The notes under the pieces were generated by a model. That model saw only the letters and a list, made by a program, of their open reading frames with translations. It was not told the DNA's origin and searched no databases. Positions 28,113 to 35,859 of a DNA stretch of 64,000 bases are shown one piece after another. The position numbers and the translations under genes were made by a program. Where the stretch lies: positions 49,483 to 113,482 of the forward strand of contig NZ_CABFVH010000014.1 in assembly GCF_902141855.1 (NCBI RefSeq). Direction: 5' to 3'. Position 1 is the first letter of the stretch; every line of letters begins with the position of its first letter. The stretch is from Methylobacterium dankookense (GTDB taxonomy: Bacteria; Pseudomonadota; Alphaproteobacteria; Rhizobiales; Beijerinckiaceae).

Positions 28113-29183
28113 TCACTCCGCCGCAAGCAGGGCGGTCCGGCCGGCGCGGACATGGTCGGCGATGCCGACCGAGGCGAGGTTCTTGGCCTTGGCCTCGATC
28201 TCGAAATCCGCCCAGGCGAGGTGGCGCGCCACGAGGTCGTTGAGCGCCCGGTTCCACATCAGGTCGGAATGGGCGGCGAGGTCGCGGCCGGAATAGCCCG
28301 AAGCCCGCAGGGCCGCGTAGTCCGGCAGCACGTCCGGGTCCTGGCCCGGCCACAGCCCCTCGCGGGAGACGCTGACATGGGCGATCGGGCGCACGCCGCG
28401 CCAGGATTCCCGGATCGGCCCGATCCGCGGATCCTCCGGCTCGATATAGGCGCCCCCGCTCTCGACCCAGTGATGGTGCAGGTCGAGCACGATGGGCACG
28501 AGGTCGGCGAGCGTCAGGAGTTCGTCCAGGCCGAAGCCGAACTCGTCGTTCTCGATGGTTAGGAGGTCGCGCGCCGTCCGGCTCACCCGGGGCAGGGTCT
28601 CGCGGAAGCCGGCGAGCCCCGGGTCGCGGGCGCCGATATGGATGTTGATGTGCGCGCCGTACGGGTGCCAGCCCGAGCCGTAGCCCATCATCTCGAAGAT
28701 GCGGGCGTGATATTCGAGCTCCCCGATCCCGTTCGCGATCGCCGACGGATTGCGGCTCGCGAGCAGGCAGAACGGGCCGGGATGGAAGCTCAGGCGCACG
28801 CCGAGCTCCCGGGCCCGCGCGCCGATGCGGGCGAGCCCGTCCGCGATGGCGCGGGCGAAGGTCGGTTCGTCATAGAGCGGGGCGGCCACCGGATGCGTGT
28901 AGCCGGGCAGCACGCTGCTCGCGATCCGCAGGAGCCGCTCCAGCGGCGGCCGGGCGCCGACCCATTCGATCTGCCGCTCCAGCGCGACGAGGTTGTGCAG
29001 CACGATCGTGGCGAGCTTCTCCCGGCGCGCGGCCGGCTGGAGCTTGCCGAGATGGGCCATGGTCGCGCTCGTCAGGTTCATGGCGAGCGCGGCGTCCTTG
29101 GCCGCCTTCTGGGTGGCGTGGGTGCCGGGTGGGTCGGTGGGGATGAACTTGCAGCAGAAGCCGAGGCGGGGTTCGTCGCGCAT
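28113..29183 (-). CDS. uvsE: UV damage endonuclease UvsE/UVDE
   Basis: 356 aa, TIM-barrel nuclease that nicks 5' to UV photoproducts and some other lesions. Seen: RLGFCCKF at the N-terminus, FHPGPFCLLAS, GAHINIHIG, the metal-binding ENDEFGFGLDELL, and LDLHHHWV near residue 250, all UVDE hallmarks. ATG start. Gives a photolyase-independent repair route, which makes sense for a leaf-surface bacterium exposed to sun, if the genus guess is right (inference). Confidence 0.9.
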   Translation of the reverse strand: MRDEPRLGFCCKFIPTDPPGTHATQKAAKDAALAMNLTSATMAHLGKLQPAARREKLATIVLHNLVALERQIEWVGARPPLERLLRIASSVLPGYTHPVAAPLYDEPTFARAIADGLARIGARARELGVRLSFHPGPFCLLASRNPSAIANGIGELEYHARIFEMMGYGSGWHPYGAHINIHIGARDPGLAGFRETLPRVSRTARDLLTIENDEFGFGLDELLTLADLVPIVLDLHHHWVESGGAYIEPEDPRIGPIRESWRGVRPIAHVSVSREGLWPGQDPDVLPDYAALRASGYSGRDLAAHSDLMWNRALNDLVARHLAWADFEIEAKAKNLASVGIADHVRAGRTALLAAE

Positions 29184-29297
29184 GTGCGGTCAACGCGGCT
29201 CGGGCGGTTCGGGACGCATCGCCCGATACGATTTCAACTCACGAAGACGGGCGCTCTCGCCCCCTTGCATGGCGTGCGGGCGGAACCGCCACGGGCT

Positions 29298-29319
29298 CCC
29301 TCTCCCGAACGGGAGAGGG
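29298..29319. repeat. perfect 10-bp inverted repeat upstream of uvsE
   Basis: CCCTCTCCCG (29298-29307), AA, CGGGAGAGGG (29310-29319). It is related in feel to the CTCCTCCCC-type hairpins at 31.8 and 51.75 kb but not the same unit. It lies between the DUF883-type gene end and the divergent uvsE start, in the 227-bp gap 29184-29410, which otherwise shows no gene. Confidence 0.6.
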
Positions 29320-29410
29320 GACCCGCGCCCTGTCAATAAGACGGTCCGACGCGGCCCGGGCGAGCAGGGATACGGTGCCGCCCGGACCTCAATCGCAGCC
29401 TGACGGGGCC

Positions 29411-30220
29411 TCAGAGCGTATGCCGCACCGGGTCGCTCGGCGGCCGGCCGTCGTCGTTGTCGCCCGCCGTGCGGCGGGCGGCGGCGTTGACGTTCTCCGG
29501 GTCGAGGGCGTTGTGCACGAACTCGCGGCCGCGGCTGGTGAACTCGCGGGCGTAGCGCAGGCCCTGGTCGCGCATCTCGTCGGCGAAGGGGCCGAGATTG
29601 CGGTCCTCCTGCCGCGTGCGGGGCAGGAGCGCACCGAGCAGCAGGCCCGCCGCGACGCCGACGACGCCCACCAGCAGCGGATTCTCGTTCACGAACTGCT
29701 CGACGGCGGTGCGGCCGCGGTCGAGCCCCTCCCGGCTGCGGTCGGTCAGGTCGTCGATCCGGCGCAGGCCGCTCTGGCGCGTGTCCTCCGCCCAGGAACG
29801 GGCATCGCCGTAGGCCGAGCGGATGCGGCCGCGGGCATCCTCGGCCGCCTCGCCGATCCGGTCCTGGATCGCGTCCGCATGCTCGGCCACGCGCTCGCGG
29901 GCCTCCGCCGTCGCGGCCTCCGCCCGGTCGCGCAGGGACTCGGCCGTGGAGCCGGCGCCCGTCGACCGGGAATAGTCGGCAGCGCGCGCATGCGGGTCGA
30001 AATCGGCGCCCTTCAGCGGGTCGTGCACGCCCGCCGGATCCGCCCGCAGAGTGAAGTCGTCCGCGCGGTCGTGCGGACCGAGGCCCGCCCCGCGAACCGG
30101 GTCGTGCTCGCCCTTCGGGTCCGGCCGCAGGCTGTGGTCGGCCGCCCGCGCATGCGGGTCGAGCCCAGCATCGCCCGCGAAGGAGCCGGGTCCCTTCGGC
30201 GCGCCGTCAGCGTCACTCAT
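29411..30220 (-). CDS. YqjD/DUF883-like membrane-anchored protein with N-terminal repeats
   Basis: 269 aa from ATG at 30220, SD GAGGAG. Residues about 18-85 are an unusual Asp/His/Arg-rich tandem repeat (GLDPHARAADHSLRPD, GLGPHDRADDFTLRAD, DFDPHARAADYS), about 27 residues per unit. A long Arg/Glu/Ala helix follows (about 95-195). A single membrane segment (VGVVGVAAGLLLGALLP) sits at about 197-213, then a basic tail. The helix plus C-terminal anchor resembles YqjD/ElaB ribosome-binding inner-membrane proteins. The repeats are not part of that family. Last gene of the operon. Confidence 0.7.
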   Translation of the reverse strand: MSDADGAPKGPGSFAGDAGLDPHARAADHSLRPDPKGEHDPVRGAGLGPHDRADDFTLRADPAGVHDPLKGADFDPHARAADYSRSTGAGSTAESLRDRAEAATAEARERVAEHADAIQDRIGEAAEDARGRIRSAYGDARSWAEDTRQSGLRRIDDLTDRSREGLDRGRTAVEQFVNENPLLVGVVGVAAGLLLGALLPRTRQEDRNLGPFADEMRDQGLRYAREFTSRGREFVHNALDPENVNAAARRTAGDNDDGRPPSDPVRHTL

Positions 30221-30254
30221 CGTCAACTCCTCAAAAGCGCGGCCTCGCCCCCGG

Positions 30255-30635
30255 TCAGAGGCGGGTCTCCTCGACAGGGTCCTGCACCGCCTTGGCGGTC
30301 GGCAGGTCGGGGTCGTAGGTGCGGGCGGCACCGGTGTTGAGCACCGGCACGCGCTCGGCCTGGACCTGGGTGCGGCGGCGGCTCGCATCCTGGGACATGC
30401 GATGCAGGAGCCAGCCGACGCCGGCCGCGATCATCAGCACCGGCACCGGGTTCTTGCGCACCGCCTCCAGGGCGCCGTCATAGGCGCCGCTGAGCGCCGG
30501 CGTGCGGCGGGCATTGCCCAGCATCTCGTCCACGAGGCTGGAGGCCGACAGGCGGCCCTGGATCTGGTCGATCGTCTGGTCGAGCCGGGCCCGACTCTCC
30601 TCGATCTCCCGCTCCAACTCGTTCATGCCACTCAT
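30255..30635 (-). CDS. DUF3618 family protein
   Basis: 126 aa, ATG overlapping the upstream stop as ATGA. Seen: the DUF3618 N-terminus ELEREIEESRARLDQTIDQIQGRL, an amphipathic middle, a membrane segment (PVPVLMIAAGVGWLLH) at about 70-85, and a polar tail. Family members are small membrane proteins of unknown job, often next to YqjE/holin-like genes as here. Confidence 0.88.
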   Translation of the reverse strand: MSGMNELEREIEESRARLDQTIDQIQGRLSASSLVDEMLGNARRTPALSGAYDGALEAVRKNPVPVLMIAAGVGWLLHRMSQDASRRRTQVQAERVPVLNTGAARTYDPDLPTAKAVQDPVEETRL

Positions 30636-31045
30636 CCGGATACGCGCTCCGACAATGCACGGGCGTCCTGGCGGACTTGGCGGGTGGTCCGGGTCGGCGC
30701 GAGCGTCGACAGGGACAGGGCGCTGCGCGCCCACAAGGCGAGCCCGGCCGCGATGACGAGCAGCACGCCGCCAACGATCAGCGCGGAGAGCCATTCCGAG
30801 CCGACGATGGTGGCGAGCCACTTCACGAAGGCGCCGATCAGCACGATCAGCGCCACCACGGCGAAGACGGCCGAGGCGGCCATGCAGGCGAGCCCGACGA
30901 CGAGGGAGCGGATGTTCGAGGCCATCTCGGCCCGGAACAACGCGATCTCCTTGCGCGCGAGGTCGCTCGTCTCGCGCAGCACGTCGCCGAGCAGCGCCTG
31001 GATGCTCGACGGGCCGGGCGGCGGCGGGGTGGTCCCTTCGGCCAT
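30632..31045 (-). CDS. YqjE/Holin-X-type two-span membrane protein
   Basis: 137 aa, ATG at 31045, 8 bases past the preceding stop. Pro-rich start, an amphipathic helix with SDLARKEIALFRAEM, then two membrane helices (about 45-75 and 86-108) and a basic Arg-rich end. Matches the phage-holin/YqjE family by layout. Probably interacts with its DUF883/DUF3618 neighbours, as the trio usually travels together. No lysis genes nearby, so not a prophage. Confidence 0.85.
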   Translation of the reverse strand: MAEGTTPPPPGPSSIQALLGDVLRETSDLARKEIALFRAEMASNIRSLVVGLACMAASAVFAVVALIVLIGAFVKWLATIVGSEWLSALIVGGVLLVIAAGLALWARSALSLSTLAPTRTTRQVRQDARALSERVSG

Positions 31046-31053
31046 GGCGCGCC

Positions 31054-31557
31054 TCAGGCCCTGAACCGGTCGCGCGCGTCGCCGTCCGGCGGCAGGCTCG
31101 ACGCCTTGATCAGCCGCGCGGCGAGGAGACCCGCCACGAAGGTGCCGACCGCCACGGCCACGGGCGCGCGGCGGGCGAAGGATTCGGCCTCGGTGTAGAA
31201 CTCGCTGAAGCTACGGGTCTCGATGGAGGAGCCGAGCTGCTCCAGCCCGTCCGCGGCGCTGTCGAAGAAGGCCTTGATGTTCGGCTTGTCCTCGAAATCC
31301 TTGGTCGAGGTGCGCAGCGTGCGGGCGAAGTCGTGCACCGACTGGGCCGCGTCGTTCTTGCGGCGCTCGACATAGTCCTGCGCCTGCAGCCGGGCCGCGT
31401 CGAGCAGGCCGCGCCCGCGCTCGGCCGCCTCGTCGGCGAGTCCCTCGACATCGCCCTTCAGGGCGTGCCAGTCCGCCTGCTCGCGGGCCGCGGGGCCGGC
31501 CCCGGCGGGGGCGGCCGTCTCGGGCTGCGGGATGTGGGGGGACTCGCTGGCGGCCAT
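31054..31557 (-). CDS. DUF883/YqjD-like membrane-anchored protein
   Basis: 167 aa, ATG with GAGGAG 11 bases upstream. A Pro-rich leader, long helical middle (ALKGDVEGLADEAAERGRGLL … AQDYVERRKNDAAQ), one membrane helix (PVAVAVGTFVAGLLAARLI) near 135-153, and a short tail. YqjD-like layout. First gene of the four-gene operon, directly behind an EcfG-type promoter, so expression is likely stress-induced. Confidence 0.78.
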   Translation of the reverse strand: MAASESPHIPQPETAAPAGAGPAAREQADWHALKGDVEGLADEAAERGRGLLDAARLQAQDYVERRKNDAAQSVHDFARTLRTSTKDFEDKPNIKAFFDSAADGLEQLGSSIETRSFSEFYTEAESFARRAPVAVAVGTFVAGLLAARLIKASSLPPDGDARDRFRA

Positions 31558-31617
31558 CTTCGGTCAACTCCTCGCCACGGCGGATGCAACGGCAGATGCA
31601 TTCGAACTCGGCTGAGT

Positions 31618-31642
31618 AACCCTTCGGGCCCGTAGCGGTTCC
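31618..31642 (-). promoter_or_regulatory. EcfG (general stress sigma factor) promoter
   Basis: Reading leftward: GGAAC (31642-31638), 17 bases, GTT (31620-31618). The EcfG consensus in alphaproteobacteria is GGAAC-N16/17-(C)GTT; here the base before GTT is G. It is positioned about 60 bases upstream of the first gene of the YqjD/holin/DUF3618 operon. PhyR/EcfG control is inferred. Confidence 0.6.
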
Positions 31643-31770
31643 GGCCGCGGCCAAGCTTCCCGACGGTGTTTTTGCGGTGCCGCCGGCCGGCGCAGCGCGG
31701 TCTCCTGGATCGAGCGCGCCGCTGCCCGAGCGAGGTGCGGGTTCCCTCCCACCTTGCGGGGAGGGGCCAG

Positions 31771-31855
31771 GGGTGGGGGCGGCTCAGGATGAAGCGGAGC
31801 GGTGCCTTCTGCACCACCCCCACCTCCGGCTCCTCCCCGCAAGGGGGAGGAGAGG
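31771..31855 (-). repeat. 85-bp repeat, copy A (inverted relative to copy B)
   Basis: On the - strand it reads CTCTCCTCCCCCTTGCGGGG then GAGGAGCCGGAGGTGGGGG and on through GCAGAAGGCACCGCT. It matches 51754-51839 on the + strand with about six differences, including one indel. It contains a hairpin CTCCTCCCC/GGGGAGGAG. It sits just upstream of otsA. Confidence 0.8.
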
Positions 31856-32128
31856 GCGCAGCGCCCGGGAATCATCGCCGCTCTGAAACGTGCTTATGCC
31901 GGCGGACCGATAACGCGTTGCGTTGCGGCAGGATCCGCCCGTCCGTGCACGCCGGGGGCCGGCATTTGTCGGGACAGGACGGCCCCGGCATCTTGACCCG
32001 GCGGGGGGTTCGCGCTTGGTTCAGGGCCCGACGGATCGCGCATCGCTTCCGCGCGTTCTTGCTGAAGTCAGGTTGCGGACGCGCGTCTCACGCTGCGCCC
32101 GCCAGCTCGAGGATCCGGAGCCGGCTGC

Positions 32129-33550
32129 GTGGCACGCCTAGTCATCGTATCGAACCGTGTCGCGGTTCCGGAGGAGGGCGGCAAGGCGGTCGCCGCGGGC
32201 GGCCTCGCCGTCGCCGTGAAGGAGGCGTTCTCCTCCTACGAAGGCCTCTGGTTCGGCTGGAGCGGCACCGTCACCGAGAACCCGGCGGAGGAGCCGACGC
32301 TGATCGACCGCGGCCGTGTCCAGTACGCGGTGGTCGACCTCTCGCCCCAGGACCACAAGGAATATTACGCCGGCTTCGCCAATCGCGCGCTCTGGCCGAT
32401 CATGCATTACCGGCTCGGGCTCGGCGCCTTCTCGCGCTCGGACTATTCGGGCTACAGCCGCGTCAACCGCACCTTCGCCCGGGCGCTCGCCAAGCTCGTC
32501 GAGCCCGACGACATCATCTGGGTGCACGACTACCATCTGCTGCCGCTCGCCTCGGAACTCCGCGGCCTCGGGCTCGCCAACCCGATCGGCTATTTCCACC
32601 ACATCCCGTGGCCGGCGGCCGACGTGTTCAACTCGCTGCCCGCGAGCGGCGACCTGCTGCGCGCCATCGCCGATTACGACCTGATCGGCCTGCAGACCGA
32701 TCCGGACGTACAGAACCTCTCGCGCAACCTCATCGATACGATGCGCGCGATCCCGCTCGGCGGCGGCTCCCTGATGGTCGACGGGCGGCGCACCCGCATC
32801 CGCAGCTTCCCGATCGGCATCGACGTCGATGGCTTCCGGGAGGCCGCCGACAAGGCCGGCTCCAACAAGGTGGTGCGCGAGACCATCGCGGGCCTGCGCA
32901 CCCGCAAGCTGCTGATCGGCGTCGACCGGCTCGACTACTCCAAGGGCGTGCCCGAGCGCATGGAGGCGGTGTCGAGCTTCTTCGCCTCGAACCCCGACCA
33001 GCGCGGCAACGTCACCTACATCCAGATCACGCCGAAATCGCGCAGCGAGGTGCCGGAATACGAGCAGCTCGCCCGCGAGGTGAACGAGACGGTGGGCGAG
33101 ATCAACGGCTCGCTCGGCGACCCGGCCTGGACGCCGATCCAGTACGTCACCAAGGCCTATCCGCGCCCCGTCCTCGCCGGCCTCTACCGCGCCGCCCGCG
33201 TCGGTCTCGTCACGCCGATGCGCGACGGCATGAACCTCGTCGCCAAGGAATACGTCGTCGCCCAGAGCGAGGAGGATCCCGGCGTCCTGGTGCTGTCGAA
33301 ATTCGCGGGCGCGGCACGGCAATTGCCCGAGGCGCTGCTGGTCAACCCCTACGACCGCTTCGAGGTGGCCGAGGCGATCCGCACCGCGCTCTACATGTCG
33401 CGGGGCGAGCGGCTCGAGCGCTGGAAGCCGATGGCGGAGCGCATGACCCGCGAGGACGTGGATTGGTGGGCGCGCAACTTCCTGACCGAGCTCGAGCATT
33501 TCCGCACCGTCGAGCGCGAGCCCCCGACCGCGGCGCAGGCCGCCGAGTAG
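32129..33550 (+). CDS. otsA: trehalose-6-phosphate synthase
   Basis: 473 aa, GT20 fold. Transfers glucose from UDP-glucose to glucose-6-phosphate. GTG start, with GGAG 8 bases upstream. Seen: N-terminal [52 protein letters not shown], and the donor-binding [12 protein letters not shown]. Complete. No otsB phosphatase is in the window, so trehalose-6-phosphate must be dephosphorylated by another locus. First gene of the trehalose/glucan block; 34 bases before glgX. Confidence 0.96.
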   Translation: MARLVIVSNRVAVPEEGGKAVAAGGLAVAVKEAFSSYEGLWFGWSGTVTENPAEEPTLIDRGRVQYAVVDLSPQDHKEYYAGFANRALWPIMHYRLGLGAFSRSDYSGYSRVNRTFARALAKLVEPDDIIWVHDYHLLPLASELRGLGLANPIGYFHHIPWPAADVFNSLPASGDLLRAIADYDLIGLQTDPDVQNLSRNLIDTMRAIPLGGGSLMVDGRRTRIRSFPIGIDVDGFREAADKAGSNKVVRETIAGLRTRKLLIGVDRLDYSKGVPERMEAVSSFFASNPDQRGNVTYIQITPKSRSEVPEYEQLAREVNETVGEINGSLGDPAWTPIQYVTKAYPRPVLAGLYRAARVGLVTPMRDGMNLVAKEYVVAQSEEDPGVLVLSKFAGAARQLPEALLVNPYDRFEVAEAIRTALYMSRGERLERWKPMAERMTREDVDWWARNFLTELEHFRTVEREPPTAAQAAE

Positions 33551-33584
33551 CCCGGCAGCCCCTGTCCAGACGGAACCCGCGTCC

Positions 33585-35696
33585 ATGATCGGCGTCGACG
33601 ACGGCGTGCCGGCCCCGCTCGGTGCGCATTTCGACGGGCGCGGCGTCAACTTCGCCCTGTTCTCCGAATACGCGACCGCGGTCGACCTCTGCCTGTTCGA
33701 GCCGGGGGAGCGCCACGAGACGCGCACGATCCGGCTGCCCTGCCGCACCGGCGACGTCTGGCACGGCTACCTGCGCGGGGTGCTGCCGGGCCAGCTCTAC
33801 GGCTATCGGGTCCACGGCCCGTGGGACCCGGCATCCGGCCACCGCTTCAACGCCTCGAAGCTGGTGCTCGACCCCTATGCCCGCGAGATCGCCGGCCGCA
33901 TCCGCTGGCACGACGCCCTCTACGGCCATCGCCGGACGCTGGCGCGCGAGGACCGGATCGACCGGCGCGACAGTGCGGCCTACATGCCGAAGGCGGTCGT
34001 CACCGCCCCCGAGGCGCAGAACCTCGCGCTCAAGCCCGTGCGCCGCGCGCTCGCCGACACGGTGATCTACGAGGCCCATGTCCGCGGCCTGACCATGACG
34101 CATCCGGCGATCCCGGAGGAGGAGCGCGGCACCTACACGGCGCTCGCCCATCCTGCGGTGATCGAGCACCTGTGGAAGCTCGGCATCACCGCCCTCGAGC
34201 TCCTGCCGATCCAGGCCTTCGCCGACGACCGCTTCCTCGTGGAGAAGGGGCTGGTCAACTACTGGGGCTACCAGCCGCTCGCCTATTTCGCGCCCGATCC
34301 GCGCTATCTCGGCGGCGGCGGCATCGGCGGCCTCAAGGCGGCGATCCGGGAGCTGAACGCGGCCGGCATCGAGGTCTTCCTCGATGTGGTCTACAACCAC
34401 ACCTGCGAGGGCGGCCATACCGGCCCGACCCTCTCCTTCCGCGGCATCGACAACGCCAGCTACTACAAGCTCGACCCCGCCGACCGCAGCCTCGAGATCG
34501 ACTGCACCGGCTGCGGCAACACCTTCAACCTCGACCATCCGCGGGTGATGCAGCTCGTCCTCGATTCGCTGCGCCACTGGGTCACCGCCTACGGCATCGC
34601 CGGCTTCCGCTTCGACCTCGCCTCCAGTCTCGGCCGGGCGCCCATGGCCTTCACGCCGCGGGCCGCCTTCTTCCAGGCGGTGGCGCAGGACCCCATCCTC
34701 GCGGGCGTGAAGATGATCGCCGAGCCCTGGGACATCGGCGAGGGCGGCTACCAGCTCGGCGGCTATCCCCGCGGCTGGAGCGACTGGAACGACCAGTTCC
34801 GCGACGCCGCCCGCGGCTTCTGGCGCGGCGACCGCGGCACCCTGGCGAAGGTCACGCAGGGCCTGTCCGGCTCGCGCGAGGTCTTCGCGCCCTCGGGCCG
34901 CTCGCCGCTCGCCAGCATCAACTTCGCCGCGAGCCATGACGGCTTCACCCTGGCTGACGTGGTCGCCTACGAGGAGAAGCACAACGAAGCCAACGGCGAG
35001 GAGAACCGCGACGGCCACGGCCACAACCTCTCGCGCAATTACGGCGTCGAGGGCGACACCGACGACCGCGCGATCCTCGGGCTCCGCGCCCGCCAGAAGC
35101 GCAACCTCCTCGCCACGATGATCCTGGCGCAAGGCGTGCCGATGCTGCTGATGGGCGACGAGCGCTCGCGCAGCCAGGGCGGCAACAACAACGCCTATTG
35201 CCAGGACAACGCCACCACCTGGATGGACTGGACCTCGGACCCGGATCCGACGCTGACGAGCTTCGTGGCCAACCTCCTGCGCCTGCGCCGCGCCCAGCCC
35301 GCTTTGCGCCGCCGCAAGTTCTTCGACGGCCATCAGATCGATCCGGACGAGCCGCTGCGCGACGTGCACTGGCTCTCGCCGGACGGCACCGAGATGGACG
35401 GCGAGGCCTGGGGCGACGACGGGCGGCAGGCCTTCGGCATGCAGATCGGCAACGATGCCGAGGCCGGGGACCGGCTCCTCCTGCTGTTCAACGCCGCCGA
35501 GATCCCGTGCGACTTCCGCCTCGCGCCGATCGTCGGCGGCCCCTGGCGTCCCGTCTTCGACACCGCGAGCGAGACCGGCGCGGTGCCCGCGGGACAAGCC
35601 GAGCCCGTGCCGGAGGGCGGCACGGTGACGCTGCCCGGGCGCAGCGTGCAGGTGCTCGCGGCGCTCGGCGCCGCGCCGCGCTTCGTGCCGGCCTGA
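33585..35696 (+). CDS. glgX: glycogen debranching enzyme GlgX
   Basis: 703 aa, GH13. Removes short maltodextrin side chains (isoamylase-type). Seen: N-terminal CBM48 (PLGAHFDGRGVNFALFSEYA), barrel motif VVYNHTCEGG, nucleophile in GFRFDLASSLG, acid/base Glu in MIAEPWDIGEGGYQLG, third Asp in AASHDGFTLADVV. All catalytic residues are present. Its products feed TreY/TreZ and MalQ made by the next genes. Confidence 0.95.
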   Translation: MIGVDDGVPAPLGAHFDGRGVNFALFSEYATAVDLCLFEPGERHETRTIRLPCRTGDVWHGYLRGVLPGQLYGYRVHGPWDPASGHRFNASKLVLDPYAREIAGRIRWHDALYGHRRTLAREDRIDRRDSAAYMPKAVVTAPEAQNLALKPVRRALADTVIYEAHVRGLTMTHPAIPEEERGTYTALAHPAVIEHLWKLGITALELLPIQAFADDRFLVEKGLVNYWGYQPLAYFAPDPRYLGGGGIGGLKAAIRELNAAGIEVFLDVVYNHTCEGGHTGPTLSFRGIDNASYYKLDPADRSLEIDCTGCGNTFNLDHPRVMQLVLDSLRHWVTAYGIAGFRFDLASSLGRAPMAFTPRAAFFQAVAQDPILAGVKMIAEPWDIGEGGYQLGGYPRGWSDWNDQFRDAARGFWRGDRGTLAKVTQGLSGSREVFAPSGRSPLASINFAASHDGFTLADVVAYEEKHNEANGEENRDGHGHNLSRNYGVEGDTDDRAILGLRARQKRNLLATMILAQGVPMLLMGDERSRSQGGNNNAYCQDNATTWMDWTSDPDPTLTSFVANLLRLRRAQPALRRRKFFDGHQIDPDEPLRDVHWLSPDGTEMDGEAWGDDGRQAFGMQIGNDAEAGDRLLLLFNAAEIPCDFRLAPIVGGPWRPVFDTASETGAVPAGQAEPVPEGGTVTLPGRSVQVLAALGAAPRFVPA

Positions 35697-35768
35697 CCGG
35701 AACATTCCCCCGGGAATCTGCCGTCCCGCTCGGTTGCCGCCCCGCGCCGCTGCCTTAGTTGCGCCGCG

Positions 35769-35793
35769 GGAACCGACGGACCGCGCAGGCCTT
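35769..35793 (+). promoter_or_regulatory. possible EcfG-like promoter before treZ
   Basis: GGAAC (35769-35773), 16 bases, CCTT (35790-35793), one base off GGAAC-N16-CGTT. It ends about 65 bases before the treZ start, inside the 163-bp gap after glgX, where a separate promoter would be expected. Weak, single-sequence evidence. Confidence 0.3.
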
Positions 35794-35859
35794 CTGCATG
35801 GAGGGCGCGCCGGTCGCGCGCCCCGCGAGCGCTCCCGGACAGACGAGGATGACGGCCCG

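Larger units (their letters stand above)
31558..32128. other. 571-bp intergenic region between the stress operon and otsA
   Basis: It holds the EcfG-type promoter for the leftward operon (31618-31642) and repeat copy A (31771-31855). A GGAAT-N16-CGTG element at 31868-31892 is two bases off the EcfG consensus and points toward otsA, but it is weak. The rest (31893-32128) shows no gene. The otsA promoter must lie here, unlocated. Confidence 0.6.

Noticed and set aside
30632..31045. Prophage remnant because of a holin-like gene
   Set aside because: No endolysin, integrase or structural phage gene nearby; the YqjE/DUF3618/YqjD set is a chromosomal combination.
33569..33594. GGAAC-N16-CGTC EcfG-like match at the glgX start
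   Set aside because: The -10 would lie inside the glgX coding sequence, so it could not drive the full gene.
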